Assembly (NCBI GenBank): GCA_910588155.1
Contig: CAJUPB010000019.1
Span: 1-25,335, forward strand
Reading direction: 5' to 3'
Length of the DNA: 25,335 bases
From: an uncultured Christensenellaceae bacterium
GTDB lineage: Bacteria > Bacillota > Clostridia > Christensenellales > Pumilibacteraceae
Positions 1 to 7,677 of this stretch are shown in pieces. Numbering within the stretch: position 1 is the first letter of the stretch; every line of letters begins with the position of its first letter. The notes below the pieces were generated by a model, which was not told where the DNA came from, searched no databases, and saw nothing but the letters and a program-made list of their open reading frames with translations. Position numbers and translations under genes: made by a program.

Positions 1-52
1 GCTTTTGCCGTTCGCCGCGCAGCGACGACTCGCGTTTGGTCGAAAGACTGTC

Positions 53-188
53 AAGCTCATAAGTTGTAGCGCCGACAAGTCGGAAGCGAGCAAGACAAGG
101 AAGGCGCGGATTTTGCGCAGGGCGCGTACCCCCCCCCGTACGCAACCGAAGCAAAAACGTAAGCCTGACGACGCAATGCGAAGCTTAT
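53..188. repeat. Intergenic repeat, copy A
   Basis: First of two tandem diverged copies of a unit about 124-128 bases long. Both copies contain GAAGCGAGC near the left and end in the same 23 bases (166-188 here, 290-312 in copy B). Inside copy A a nested hairpin is visible: TTTTGC (111-116) pairs with GCAAAA (151-156), and GCGTAC (124-129) pairs with GTACGC (138-143), with a loop of eight C that belongs to a nine-C run at 129-137. Bases 1-52 look like the decayed end of an earlier copy (GCGACGACTCGCG compares with TGACGACGCAATGCG). No credible gene lies in 1-308. Identity unknown; a MITE/REP-like element or a structured 3' region are both possible. Confidence 0.7.
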
Positions 189-312
189 GAGTTGTCAGCC
201 TGACGGGTTAGAAGCGAGCAGTGCTAGGAAAGCAAGTATTTTTGACAGGGCGTGTACTTCGCGTACTCGCCCCGAAAAAATACGCAGCTTGACGACGCAA
301 TGCGAAGCTTAT
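181..312. repeat. Intergenic repeat, copy B
   Basis: Second copy of the tandem unit. Its sequence differs much from copy A in the middle, yet the same nested hairpin is kept: GTATTTTT (236-243) pairs with AAAAATAC (276-283), and inside it GGGCG-T-GTAC (248-257) pairs with GTAC-T-CGCCC (263-272) around a TTCGC loop. Structure kept while sequence changes suggests selection on a folded nucleic acid, though two copies are too few to prove it. The conserved 23-base end includes the stop codon of rnr (309-311, minus strand). Confidence 0.7.
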
Positions 313-323
313 AACCCGTCAGG
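199..323. other. Foldback element over the rnr 3' end
   Basis: CCTGACGGGTTA (199-210) and TAACCCGTCAGG (312-323) are perfect 12-base inverted repeats. Pairing continues after one mismatch with AAGC (212-215) and GCTT (307-310), giving about 16 bp. The right arm lies inside the rnr coding sequence and encodes its last residues (Leu-Pro-Asp-Gly-Leu-stop). The arms enclose the copy B hairpin, so the rnr transcript could end in a large branched structure. There is no long U run directly after it, so calling it a terminator is inference. Confidence 0.55.
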
Positions 324-2288
324 AAGGAAGTTGATGCGACTGCCGTCCACCCCCTCAACAACTATCCGCATTTTATCGCCTATGCGGTAGCTGTTTTGGG
401 AACTGTCGAGGCGCATAAGGTCGCGGTTGTATACATAGTCGCCGTCGGGCAAATTCGCAGTGCGGACAAGCCCTTCGACGCTGTTTTCCAGCTCTACGAA
501 CACGCCCCACTCCGTCACGCCGGAAATCACGCCGTCATACTTCTCGCCTATTTTGCCTGACATAAATTCGGCTTTCTTCAAATCGTCCACGTCGCGTTCC
601 GCGCTTTCGGCAAGTTTTTCGCGCTCGCTGCTGTGCTTGCTCACGTCGGAAACGAAGTTCGTATATTTCTTCGGGTTGCCGCCGTGCAAGATGTCTTTTA
701 TTATGCGGTGTATGGCAAGGTCGGGATAGCGCCTTATCGGAGAAGTGAAGTGACAATAGAACTCCGCCGCAAGTCCGAAATGTCCTATATTGTCGGGCAC
801 GTAGGACGCTTTCATCATACTGCGCAGCGTGACGCGATTGACGACGGCTTTCACGCTGTCGTCCACACCCGACAGCAGAGCCGCGAAATCGGCGGGCTTG
901 GGGCGGTTCATATCGCCGCGGAAAGTTATGCCGAGCGCGGACAAAAAGTTGACGAGCGTCTGCAATTTTTCCGCCGACGGCGTTTCGTGACCGCGATATA
1001 CGAACGGAACTTTCATTTTGCAGAACTTCTCCGCCACGGACTCGTTTGCCGCCAGCATAAACTCCTCTATCATACCGTTCGACTTCAAAATCGGGTAGCG
1101 TTTGACGTCGACTACCTTTCCGTTTTCGTCCATAACTATTTTGCTTTCGGACAAGTCGAATTCTATCGTACCGCGCTTTTTGCGTTTCAAAAGCAGCAAT
1201 TGCGACAGCTTGTACATTTCGTCCAGCATATCTTTGACGTCGGCGAACTGCTCTCTCACGGCTTCGTCGCCGTCCACGACTGCCGCCGCCTGCGCGTACG
1301 TCATACGGTGGCGGGAACGTATCACGCCCTCGCAGACCTCGCTTGTGACGATATTTCCGACGTTGTCTATATCCATAATGACGGACAGCGTCAGTCTGTC
1401 TTCGCCCTCGTTTAAAGAGCATATGCCGTTGGACAGTTCCACGGGAAGCATAGGCAATACGCGGTCGCAAAGGTATACGCTGGTCGCGCGCTCCGACGCC
1501 TCGTCGTCGAGCTTGGTCCCTGCTTTGACATAGTGCGTCACGTCGGCGATATGCACGCTCAAACGATAATTCGCGCCCGACTTCGAGAGGCTGACGGCGT
1601 CGTCGAAGTCCTTGGAGTCGTCTCCGTCTATGGTTATGACGGCGTCGCCGCGGAAGTCCCTGCGACCGCGCATTTCTTCTTCCGACACCGTTTGCGGCTT
1701 TGCCCTCGCCTCTTTCATCACGTCTGCGGGAAACTGCGAGCGCAGTCCGTACGAGCGGATTATGCTCAACACGTCCACATCCTTATCGTCGGGATAGCCG
1801 AGAATTTCGCACACCGCGCCGATGGGACTTCTGCCGGCGGGATAGTCCTTTATCTCGCATACGACTTTCTGTCCGCTCTTCGCGCCCATAGAACGTTCCG
1901 TCGGAATATATATGTCCTTGCTTATGCGGGCATTGTCGGGTCGGACGAAGCCGAATTTGAGGCTGCTTTCGTATTTGCCCACAACGGTGGTGAAGCCGCG
2001 GCTCAAAACGCTTACGACCTCCGCTTCGCCGCTGCCGCGCCTATTGGACGGAACGAGTCTGACTTCCACGCGGTCGCCGTGCATTGCGCCGTTCAGTCTC
2101 GATGCGGGAATAAACAAATCGTCTCCGCCGAGGTCGGACACGAAAAAAGCAAACCCTTTCGGGTTGCCGTCCAGCGTCCCCGTCAGCGTCTTTTCCTTGC
2201 CGATTTTTCCGCGGCCGCTGCCGCCGAAATTCGCTTTGTGAGATTTTCCGTATCCGTGAGATTTCTTTCCGTATTTGTCAACAGGCAT
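309..2288 (-). CDS. rnr: Ribonuclease R (3'-5' exoribonuclease, RNB family)
   Basis: Processive hydrolytic 3'-5' exoribonuclease that degrades structured RNA in the cytoplasm; in the family it also works with SmpB/tmRNA on faulty mRNA. The 659 residues show two cold-shock/OB regions (about 35-80 and 100-150), the RNB catalytic domain (about 205-545) with ITIDGDDSKDFDDAV, whose Asp221, Asp227, Asp229 and Asp230 match the metal-binding aspartates, then HFTSPIRRYPDLAIHR (513-528), and an S1 domain (about 578-655). It is shorter than many homologues: the N-terminal helix-turn-helix region and the long basic C-terminal tail are missing, replaced by a short Gly/Lys-rich start. AAAGGAGG lies eight bases before the ATG. 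It follows secG, the usual Firmicute order; smpB and ssrA would be expected beyond the left edge. The stop codon lies in a repeat element. Confidence 0.97.
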   Translation of the reverse strand: MPVDKYGKKSHGYGKSHKANFGGSGRGKIGKEKTLTGTLDGNPKGFAFFVSDLGGDDLFIPASRLNGAMHGDRVEVRLVPSNRRGSGEAEVVSVLSRGFTTVVGKYESSLKFGFVRPDNARISKDIYIPTERSMGAKSGQKVVCEIKDYPAGRSPIGAVCEILGYPDDKDVDVLSIIRSYGLRSQFPADVMKEARAKPQTVSEEEMRGRRDFRGDAVITIDGDDSKDFDDAVSLSKSGANYRLSVHIADVTHYVKAGTKLDDEASERATSVYLCDRVLPMLPVELSNGICSLNEGEDRLTLSVIMDIDNVGNIVTSEVCEGVIRSRHRMTYAQAAAVVDGDEAVREQFADVKDMLDEMYKLSQLLLLKRKKRGTIEFDLSESKIVMDENGKVVDVKRYPILKSNGMIEEFMLAANESVAEKFCKMKVPFVYRGHETPSAEKLQTLVNFLSALGITFRGDMNRPKPADFAALLSGVDDSVKAVVNRVTLRSMMKASYVPDNIGHFGLAAEFYCHFTSPIRRYPDLAIHRIIKDILHGGNPKKYTNFVSDVSKHSSEREKLAESAERDVDDLKKAEFMSGKIGEKYDGVISGVTEWGVFVELENSVEGLVRTANLPDGDYVYNRDLMRLDSSQNSYRIGDKMRIVVEGVDGSRINFLPDGL

Positions 2289-2321
2289 TTCTATGCCCTC
2301 CTTTATATTTATAAAACGCGC

Positions 2322-2357
2322 AAAAAAAGCGAGACGACTTCACGGTCCCGCTTTTTC
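2322..2357 (-). terminator. Intrinsic terminator between secG and rnr
   Basis: On the minus strand AAAAAGCGGGA pairs with TCTCGCTTTTT (one G-T pair) around an 11-base loop, followed by a run of T. It lies 20 bases after the secG stop and before the rnr ribosome site, so it should lower rnr expression relative to secG. The plus strand also ends in five T, so it may work both ways. No separate rnr promoter was recognised in this 89-base gap. Confidence 0.7.
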
Positions 2358-2377
2358 ACCGAAATTCTTGATTCCTT

Positions 2378-2677
2378 TTACTTGCCGACGTAGAATATCA
2401 ACGTCACCAAGAAAAGAATGGACAGCACGAAAAGCGCGCAAGCTATTATGACGGTCAGCTTTTTCAAAAAGCCTTCCATAGTCTTGGACTTGTTCTTGCT
2501 GTAAAAGGTGTCCGACTGTCCCGTGAGACTGCCCGTACCCTGCTGATTGCTCGGCTGTATCATAACCACGATTATGAGACCGATGCAGAGCAGAACTATG
2601 AGCGACAAAAGCACTATCCTTACGGTCGGGAAAATTTCGAACCATTCGGGAACGGCGAAAAGATTTGCGATACCCAT
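2378..2677 (-). CDS. secG: Preprotein translocase subunit SecG
   Basis: Small third subunit of the SecYEG channel, helping SecA-driven export across the cytoplasmic membrane. The 99-residue protein has the family's two transmembrane helices (about 17-41 and 72-96) and the typical loop after the first: VMIQPSNQQGTGSLTGQSDT, then a basic stretch ending in KTMEGFLKKLT. A 22-residue N-terminal extension before helix 1 is slightly longer than usual. AGAGGT lies about eight bases before the ATG. It has its own promoter (2712-2740), and its transcript reads toward rnr through a terminator. Confidence 0.93.
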   Translation of the reverse strand: MGIANLFAVPEWFEIFPTVRIVLLSLIVLLCIGLIIVVMIQPSNQQGTGSLTGQSDTFYSKNKSKTMEGFLKKLTVIIACALFVLSILFLVTLIFYVGK

Positions 2678-2711
2678 AAAGTTTACCTCTTTTTAAAGAC
2701 TTAACGGGACA

Positions 2712-2740
2712 ATTTTACCATATTTACAAATATAAAGCAA
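2712..2740 (-). promoter_or_regulatory. Sigma-A promoter for secG
   Basis: On the minus strand TTGCTT (2735-2740), 17 bases, then TAAAAT (2712-2717), with TGG directly before the -10 box giving an extended -10. Predicted start near 2705 gives a leader of about 27 bases to the secG ATG. Confidence 0.6.
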
Positions 2741-2749
2741 GCGTTTTTA

Positions 2750-3283
2750 TCAGACTTTCGGCAAAGATTCGGAAATTATTGCCGCAACGGTCTTCAAAAG
2801 CAAGGTTTCTTCTTCCGTTACGGGCTCGCGAGAAAGCAGATACAATCCGCCGCGCACCTCGTCTCCGTACACTATCGGGCAAGCCGCAAAATAATCGAAG
2901 CCGCTGTTTTCCAACACTACGTCGGCATTGTCGTTTGCCGTCGTCGTGGACAGCGTTTTACCTGCTTTCAGCGCGCCGACTATGCCGCTCGGAACCTGTC
3001 TGCGCAAGAGCGGCGCTTTGCCCGTGCCGCAACCCGAAAGTATGCAGGTCAAGTCGGAAACCAGAACCGTTTTGTTCAGCGCGTCGGACAGAGCTTTTAC
3101 GGACGCCTGCGACGTGAATTCGAGCTGCGAAGAAAGATTGACTTTTCTCACAACTATATCGCCGTTGTCCAAAGCGTACATTTCCATAGGGTCACCCGGA
3201 TTTATGTCGTACATTCTTCTGTATTCTCTGGGAATTACCACTCTGCCCAGCTCGTCCAAACGTCTTATAATACCCTTTACCAT
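2750..3283 (-). CDS. spoVT: Stage V sporulation protein T (AbrB/GAF transcription factor)
   Basis: DNA-binding regulator of late forespore genes in endospore formers. The 177 residues nearly equal the Bacillus protein (178). Residues 1-50 form the SpoVT/AbrB swapped-hairpin DNA-binding domain, with MVKGIIRRLDELGRVVIPRE and YDINPGDPMEMY; residues about 55-177 form the GAF-like sensor domain. AAGGAG lies nine bases before the ATG and a near-consensus sigma-A promoter lies at 3337-3365. A sigma-A type promoter is a little unexpected if expression were forespore-only as in Bacillus, so a broader role, or an extra promoter not recognised here, is possible. It is transcribed away from the DUF1934 gene. 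Confidence 0.93.
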   Translation of the reverse strand: MVKGIIRRLDELGRVVIPREYRRMYDINPGDPMEMYALDNGDIVVRKVNLSSQLEFTSQASVKALSDALNKTVLVSDLTCILSGCGTGKAPLLRRQVPSGIVGALKAGKTLSTTTANDNADVVLENSGFDYFAACPIVYGDEVRGGLYLLSREPVTEEETLLLKTVAAIISESLPKV

Positions 3284-3336
3284 AACATTTTTCTCCTTGA
3301 TTCGTATTTTGCGCCCGAAAGCCTTTTCTTATACAA

Positions 3337-3365
3337 ATTATACAACAAACGGGAATATTTTTCAA
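3337..3365 (-). promoter_or_regulatory. Sigma-A promoter for spoVT
   Basis: On the minus strand TTGAAA (3360-3365), 17-base spacer, TATAAT (3337-3342). It leaves a leader of about 45 bases to the spoVT ATG. It is back to back with the plus-strand promoter at 3423-3452, the two -35 boxes being 57 bases apart. Confidence 0.8.
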
Positions 3366-3422
3366 GCGTTATGCCGTCTATCGCCGAAATTTAAAGGTAA
3401 ATCTTTTCCGACCGCTTTTTAA

Positions 3423-3452
3423 TTGACTTTATCCTTTGTTCGATGTTATAAT
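3423..3452 (+). promoter_or_regulatory. Sigma-A promoter giving a near-leaderless transcript
   Basis: TTGACT (3423-3428), 18-base spacer, TATAAT (3447-3452). The transcript should start near 3459-3460, three or four bases before ATG 3463. This decides the start of the next gene: the in-frame ATG at 3436 lies between the -35 and -10 boxes and cannot be in this transcript. Confidence 0.75.
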
Positions 3453-3462
3453 AAAACATATT

Positions 3463-3840
3463 ATGCGCGACGTTACCGTGGACATAATCACCGCAACGGG
3501 TCAAGACTCGATTTCGATATACTGCGACGGAAAGCTGAAAGAGAGCGGCGGAAAATACTCCGTCAAAGCGCAGTCCGACGACGCCGTATTCTTTTTCGAA
3601 TACGACCGAAACGAAAAGCTGTTTGCGGCGCACAGGCGCGGCGGTATGGATTACGACGCGCGGTTCAAGGACGGAGAAGTCTTTGCTGCCAATCTGACCA
3701 CTCCTTTCGGGCAGGTCAAGACGCAGTGCAAGACGCTCCGCACTGCTTTCGACGAGCTTGACGGCGGTTACGCTTTTCGCGCCGAGTACGAGCTTTGCGG
3801 AGAAAGATATAATCTGACGGTCAGTATACGCGACAAGTGA
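3463..3840 (+). CDS. DUF1934 / YwiB-like beta-barrel protein
   Basis: A 125-residue, cysteine-poor cytoplasmic protein without signal peptide or membrane segment. The C-terminal half, TPFGQVKTQCKTLRTAFDEL followed by an alternating beta pattern, matches my memory of Bacillus YwiB (DUF1934), a calycin-like beta-barrel family of unknown function. The start at 3463 was chosen over ATG 3436 because of the promoter position; no Shine-Dalgarno sequence precedes either, so translation is probably leaderless or nearly so. It is followed after 43 bases by the metallo-hydrolase gene, likely in the same operon. Family assignment is by pattern, not search. Confidence 0.72.
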   Translation: MRDVTVDIITATGQDSISIYCDGKLKESGGKYSVKAQSDDAVFFFEYDRNEKLFAAHRRGGMDYDARFKDGEVFAANLTTPFGQVKTQCKTLRTAFDELDGGYAFRAEYELCGERYNLTVSIRDK

Positions 3841-3883
3841 CGTTTCCGATTTTCAGGAAAGTCAAGGAGGTTTTAAAGACTAT

Positions 3884-4540
3884 ATGAAGATTCAGTGGCT
3901 GGGACATTCGGCTTTCCGAATCACGGAGAGCACGGGTTCTACCGTCATAACAGACCCGTTCAAACCCGCAGCCGTAGGGTACGCTATGGCTTATGCGAGC
4001 GCGGACGCGGTGACTCTTTCGCACAAACACGACGACCACAATTTCGTCGAGGGCGTCAAGGGAAGTCCCGTCGTCGTCGATACCCCCGGAAACCACGATT
4101 TCAAGGGTATTTCGATTAACGGCATTTCCTGTTGGCACGACGAGGCCGAGGGCAAAAAGCGCGGAGAAAACATCATATACAAGTTTTCTTTCGACGGCGT
4201 GACCGTTTGCCATCTCGGCGATATCGGCGAAGAATGTTCCCCCGAACTCATAGAGCAGCTCTTCCCCGTCAACGTGCTTTTGCTTCCCGTCGGCGGCACT
4301 TACACGATTGACGCGGAACAGGCGAAAGAATACGTCGAACGCATTATGCCGGACATAGTTATACCTATGCATTACAAGACGAAGCACTGCGAGCTCGACA
4401 TCGACCGTTTAGACGCTTTTCTGCGGCTGTTCGACGACGAGAACATACTCGAACTCGATTCGGACACTGTGGAATTCGACCGCGGAGATTTCAACGGCGA
4501 AAGCACGAAAATTATAGTACCGAAAAGATATAAGGGCTGA
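3884..4540 (+). CDS. Metallo-beta-lactamase-fold hydrolase (UlaG/UPF0173-like)
   Basis: Predicted cytoplasmic metal-dependent hydrolase, 218 residues. It starts MKIQWLGHSAF, typical of the L-ascorbate-6-phosphate lactonase-like/UPF0173 branch (COG2220). The metal motif is SHKHDDH: His47, His49, Asp51 and His52. Further ligand candidates are His110 with Asp113 (CHLGDIG) and His163 (IPMHYKT). The substrate is not known; members are often annotated only as Zn-dependent hydrolases. AAGGAGG lies 13 bases before the ATG, a long spacing, but no closer start codon exists in frame. Placed after the DUF1934 gene with no visible promoter of its own; a hairpin follows its stop. Confidence 0.9.
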   Translation: MKIQWLGHSAFRITESTGSTVITDPFKPAAVGYAMAYASADAVTLSHKHDDHNFVEGVKGSPVVVDTPGNHDFKGISINGISCWHDEAEGKKRGENIIYKFSFDGVTVCHLGDIGEECSPELIEQLFPVNVLLLPVGGTYTIDAEQAKEYVERIMPDIVIPMHYKTKHCELDIDRLDAFLRLFDDENILELDSDTVEFDRGDFNGESTKIIVPKRYKG

Positions 4541-4556
4541 ATTCAAAGTCAAACCC

Positions 4557-4587
4557 GCGGCGGCAAAATTACCGCCGCTTTAATTTA
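4557..4587 (+). terminator. Probable intrinsic terminator after the metallo-hydrolase gene
   Basis: GCGGCGG (4557-4563) pairs with CCGCCGC (4572-4578) around eight bases, then TTTAATTT. The T run is broken, so readthrough into the oligopeptidase gene is likely. No promoter was recognised between this hairpin and the next ATG. Confidence 0.55.
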
Positions 4588-4615
4588 AAAAAACATCGTT
4601 CAAGGAGTACGGAAT

Positions 4616-6310
4616 ATGATTCAATGCAAGGATTTGAAATACGAGAGGTATACGACGGAGCAGCTCAAAGCCGCCGTCGAACCGCAGATTAAGGCGATTG
4701 AAAACGCGTCGTCGCGCGAGGAAGTGCTTGCCGCCCGCGGCGTCATTATCGAGGCTTTGCAGCATTTCTCGACTATGTCCGCGCTTGCGAACGCGCGCTA
4801 TACCCTCGACACGCGCGACGAATACTACGTCAAGGAAGTGGAATATTACGACGAGAACACGCCGATTGTCAACGAGCTTATGGCAAGATACGGAAGGGCG
4901 TTAATAGAAGGACGGTTCAAGTCGGTTGCCGAAGAGATTTCCCCCGCCCTCGTCAAGTCGCTGGAAAATCAGCTCAAAGCGGAATCTCCGATAATCATTC
5001 CCGACAGGCAGAAAGAAGCCGCCATCGTTATGGAATACAGCAAGCTGATGAGTACTATGGAGTTCGACTACAACGGCAAAAAGCTGCCGCTTTCAGTCGT
5101 GCGAGGAGATTTGAACAATTCGGACAGAGCGGTCAGAAAAGCCGCCGCGGAAGCAATCGGAAGAGGGCTTATGGTGCACGCCGAGGAGTTGGACGACATT
5201 TTCGACCGTCTTGTCAAGGTGCGCGACGCTATGGCGAAAAAGCTGGGCTTTGAGAACTACATAGAGTTGGGATATTTGAATATGGACAGAAAGGACTATG
5301 ACCGCGGCGACGTGGAACAGTTTAGAGCCAACGTCAAAAAATATCTCGTCCCCGTCATTTCCGAAATTAAGGGTCGGCTGTGCGGGGAGTTGAATCTCGG
5401 CACGTTCTATTTCTACGACAACGGCGTTACGCTCAAAACCGAGCCGAAACCTATGCTTTCGCCCGACGAAATGTTTGCCGCGGCGCAGGCGATGTATGAC
5501 GATATGGACAAAGAAATCGGCGACTTTATGCGCTTTATGATTGAAAGCGGTGCATTCGACGTCGAAGCGAGGACTGGCAAATGGGGCGGCGGATACTGCA
5601 CGCAGTTTGCCGACTACGTTCAGCCGTTCATACTTGCAAACTGGAACGGTTCTTGCGACGACGTGGACGTTTTGACGCACGAATTCGGTCACGCATTTGC
5701 GGGAATCAACGCTATGAAAAACGGCATAGTCGAGTTGGGCGTCGGCGGTATGGAAACGGCGGAGTGCCACTCTATGACTATGGAACTTTTAAGTCACCCG
5801 TATATGGACAAATTCTTCGGAAAAGACTGCGACAAATACCGTTATCGTCATCTGTTCAAAAATCTCGACTTTATCCCTTACGGAGTCATCGTGGACGAAT
5901 TCCAGCACATAGTTTACGAAAACCCTTCGCTCACGCCGAAAGAGCGCAACGAAGCATTCAAGAAGCTGACGAAGGAATATATGCCGTATATGACATACGA
6001 CACCATTCCCTATCTCGAAGACGGTACGCGTTGGCAATATCAAATGCACATCTACGAAGCGCCGTTCTACTATATAGACTACTGTCTTGCGCAGACGGTG
6101 GCTTTGGAATTCTTTGCGCTTGCCCTGCAAAAGGGACAGAGCGCCGCGCTGAAAGCCTATATCGATTTCGTCAAGAAAGGCGGAAGCAAGATGTTCAAGA
6201 CGTTGGTCAAGGAAGCGGGACTTGCCTCTCCGTTTGACAAAGGTGCGCTCGGAAACGTCGCCGAAGTCGTTCTCAAAGAGCTTGACAGGCTCAAATCGAA
6301 GATGAAATAA
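4616..6310 (+). CDS. M3 family oligoendopeptidase (PepF-like)
   Basis: Cytoplasmic zinc metallopeptidase that cleaves short peptides, 564 residues, the usual size for clostridial M3 oligoendopeptidases. No signal peptide. The zinc motif is THEFGHAFA: His355, Glu356 (catalytic), His359; the third ligand is Glu383 in ECHSMTMELL, which aligns with EAPSQMLENW-type motifs in thimet-like enzymes. The C-terminal YEAPFYYIDY motif (about 481-490), carrying the substrate-binding His/Tyr pattern of the family, is also present. AAGGAG lies eight to nine bases before the ATG. It stands alone between two hairpins; its role is probably peptide turnover. No oddities seen. Confidence 0.95.
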   Translation: MIQCKDLKYERYTTEQLKAAVEPQIKAIENASSREEVLAARGVIIEALQHFSTMSALANARYTLDTRDEYYVKEVEYYDENTPIVNELMARYGRALIEGRFKSVAEEISPALVKSLENQLKAESPIIIPDRQKEAAIVMEYSKLMSTMEFDYNGKKLPLSVVRGDLNNSDRAVRKAAAEAIGRGLMVHAEELDDIFDRLVKVRDAMAKKLGFENYIELGYLNMDRKDYDRGDVEQFRANVKKYLVPVISEIKGRLCGELNLGTFYFYDNGVTLKTEPKPMLSPDEMFAAAQAMYDDMDKEIGDFMRFMIESGAFDVEARTGKWGGGYCTQFADYVQPFILANWNGSCDDVDVLTHEFGHAFAGINAMKNGIVELGVGGMETAECHSMTMELLSHPYMDKFFGKDCDKYRYRHLFKNLDFIPYGVIVDEFQHIVYENPSLTPKERNEAFKKLTKEYMPYMTYDTIPYLEDGTRWQYQMHIYEAPFYYIDYCLAQTVALEFFALALQKGQSAALKAYIDFVKKGGSKMFKTLVKEAGLASPFDKGALGNVAEVVLKELDRLKSKMK

Positions 6311-6335
6311 TAATTGCTCCGTTGCGAATATGTAC

Positions 6336-6374
6336 AACCGTCGGTTTTGACCCCGTTTGAAGCCGACGGTTTTC
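6336..6374 (+). terminator. Intrinsic terminator after the M3 peptidase gene
   Basis: AACCGTCGG (6336-6344) pairs with CCGACGGTT (6363-6371) around 18 bases, followed by a short T run. The rest of the 207-base gap before galE holds only the galE promoter and ribosome site. Confidence 0.65.
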
Positions 6375-6448
6375 ATATATGCGCATATACGCAAGTCTTT
6401 TGTCGCGGATTATGTCCGTTTCAAGTCGCAAACTGTCCGACAAATCGC

Positions 6449-6478
6449 TTTACTTCGGCGGTTTAAGCGTGATATAAT
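6449..6478 (+). promoter_or_regulatory. Sigma-A promoter for galE
   Basis: TTTACT (6449-6454), 18-base spacer, TATAAT (6473-6478). Predicted start near 6485 gives a leader of about 33 bases that includes GAGGAGG five bases before the galE ATG. Confidence 0.65.
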
Positions 6479-6517
6479 TATGAAGAACGCAAATTCACAG
6501 CGGTCGAGGAGGCTTTT

Positions 6518-7531
6518 ATGGAGAAAATACTTGTTACGGGCGGCGCGGGATACATAGGTTCTCACACTGCGGTAGAGCTTTTGCAGAGCGGATACGAAGT
6601 CGTGGTTTTGGACAACTTATGCAACGCGAGCAAGGAAAGCATCAAGCGCGTGGAAGCAATCACGGGCAAAAAAATCAAGTTTTACGAAGCGGATATGCGG
6701 TCGAGAAAGGACGTGGCAAAGATATTCGAGGAAAACGACATTGACGCCGTCATTCATTTTGCGGGACTCAAAGCCGTCGGCGAAAGCGTTAGAATTCCGC
6801 TTGCCTATTACGACAACAACATCGGCGGCACGCTTGTGCTTTTGGAAGAGATGGCGAAAGTCGGCTGCAAAAAAATCGTGTTCTCCTCTTCCGCCACCGT
6901 TTACGGCAATCCCGAAAGGCTGCCCATCGACGAGGAATGTTCGCTTTCCGTCACAAATCCTTACGGCGCGACGAAGTTGATGCTGGAAAACATTCTGCGC
7001 GATTTGCACGTTTCCGACAATGAATGGAACATCATACTTTTGCGCTATTTCAACCCCGTGGGCGCACACGAATCGGGGCTTATCGGCGAAGACCCGAAGG
7101 GCATTCCGAACAATCTGACTCCGTTTATCGCCCAGGTGGCAAGCGGCAAGCTGAAAGAAATCAACGTTTTCGGCAACGACTACCCCACCCCCGACGGCAC
7201 GGGCGTACGCGATTACATTCACGTCGTCGACCTTGCCAAAGGACACACCGCCGCGCTTAAAAACGTGGTGAAAAGCGGCGTGCACGTCTACAACCTCGGA
7301 ACGGGCAACGGGTATTCCGTGCTGGAAGTCATTCGCGCGTTCGAAAAAGCCTGCGGCAAAAAGCTGCCGTATAAAATCTGTCCGCGCCGCAGCGGCGACA
7401 TTGCCGCCTGTTACGCAAAAGCCGACAAAGCCGAACGCGAGCTGGGCTGGAAGGCGCGTTTGAACATCGACGATATGTGCGCGTCGCTGTGGAAGTGGCA
7501 AAAGACGAACCCGAACGGCTACGAAAAGTGA
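6518..7531 (+). CDS. galE: UDP-glucose 4-epimerase
   Basis: Interconverts UDP-glucose and UDP-galactose (Leloir pathway and supply of galactosyl donors for surface glycans), using tightly bound NAD, in the cytoplasm. The 337 residues have the standard length of the short-chain dehydrogenase family GalE: NAD-binding GGAGYIGSH (8-16), HFAGLKAVGES (80-90), the SSSATVYG segment (123-130), catalytic Tyr149-x-x-x-Lys153 in NPYGATK, RYFNPVGAH, and GTGVRDYIHVVDLA near the C-terminal domain. Strong ribosome site (GAGGAGG). Single-gene unit between its own promoter and a terminator. Confidence 0.97.
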   Translation: MEKILVTGGAGYIGSHTAVELLQSGYEVVVLDNLCNASKESIKRVEAITGKKIKFYEADMRSRKDVAKIFEENDIDAVIHFAGLKAVGESVRIPLAYYDNNIGGTLVLLEEMAKVGCKKIVFSSSATVYGNPERLPIDEECSLSVTNPYGATKLMLENILRDLHVSDNEWNIILLRYFNPVGAHESGLIGEDPKGIPNNLTPFIAQVASGKLKEINVFGNDYPTPDGTGVRDYIHVVDLAKGHTAALKNVVKSGVHVYNLGTGNGYSVLEVIRAFEKACGKKLPYKICPRRSGDIAACYAKADKAERELGWKARLNIDDMCASLWKWQKTNPNGYEK

Positions 7532-7555
7532 CGGGACAAAATACGATTTCAAAAG

Positions 7556-7588
7556 CGGTCGAATGCGTTTATTCGACCGTCTTTTTTG
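7556..7588 (+). terminator. Intrinsic terminator after galE
   Basis: CGGTCGAAT (7556-7564) pairs perfectly with ATTCGACCG (7571-7579) around six bases, followed by TCTTTTTTG. The next promoter begins 11 bases later. Confidence 0.85.
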
Positions 7589-7598
7589 TTTTAAACGG

Positions 7599-7627
7599 TT
7601 TACATATCGTTGCCGCGGTGCTATAAT
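7599..7627 (+). promoter_or_regulatory. Sigma-A promoter for the metzincin lipoprotein gene
   Basis: TTTACA (7599-7604), 17-base spacer, TATAAT (7622-7627). Start predicted near 7634, so the in-frame ATG at 7630 is upstream of the transcript, and ATG 7678, with GAGG nine to ten bases before it, is the real start. Confidence 0.75.
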
Positions 7628-7677
7628 GAATGTGTTTTCTTTCCATAGAAACAAATATTTGTTCGAGGCGATGTTTT

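Noticed and set aside
1..308. smpB or tmRNA, expected after rnr
   Set aside because: No SmpB-like reading frame and no tRNA-like acceptor ends or tag sequence; they may lie beyond the left edge.
53..312. CRISPR array
   Set aside because: Only two units, too long and diverged, with no regular short repeat and spacer pattern.
6375..6517. Riboswitch before galE
   Set aside because: The predicted leader is only about 33 bases and shows no known aptamer pattern.
6357..6557. Small plus-strand gene before galE (66 codons)
   Set aside because: It spans the terminator arm, the galE promoter and the galE start, with no ribosome site.
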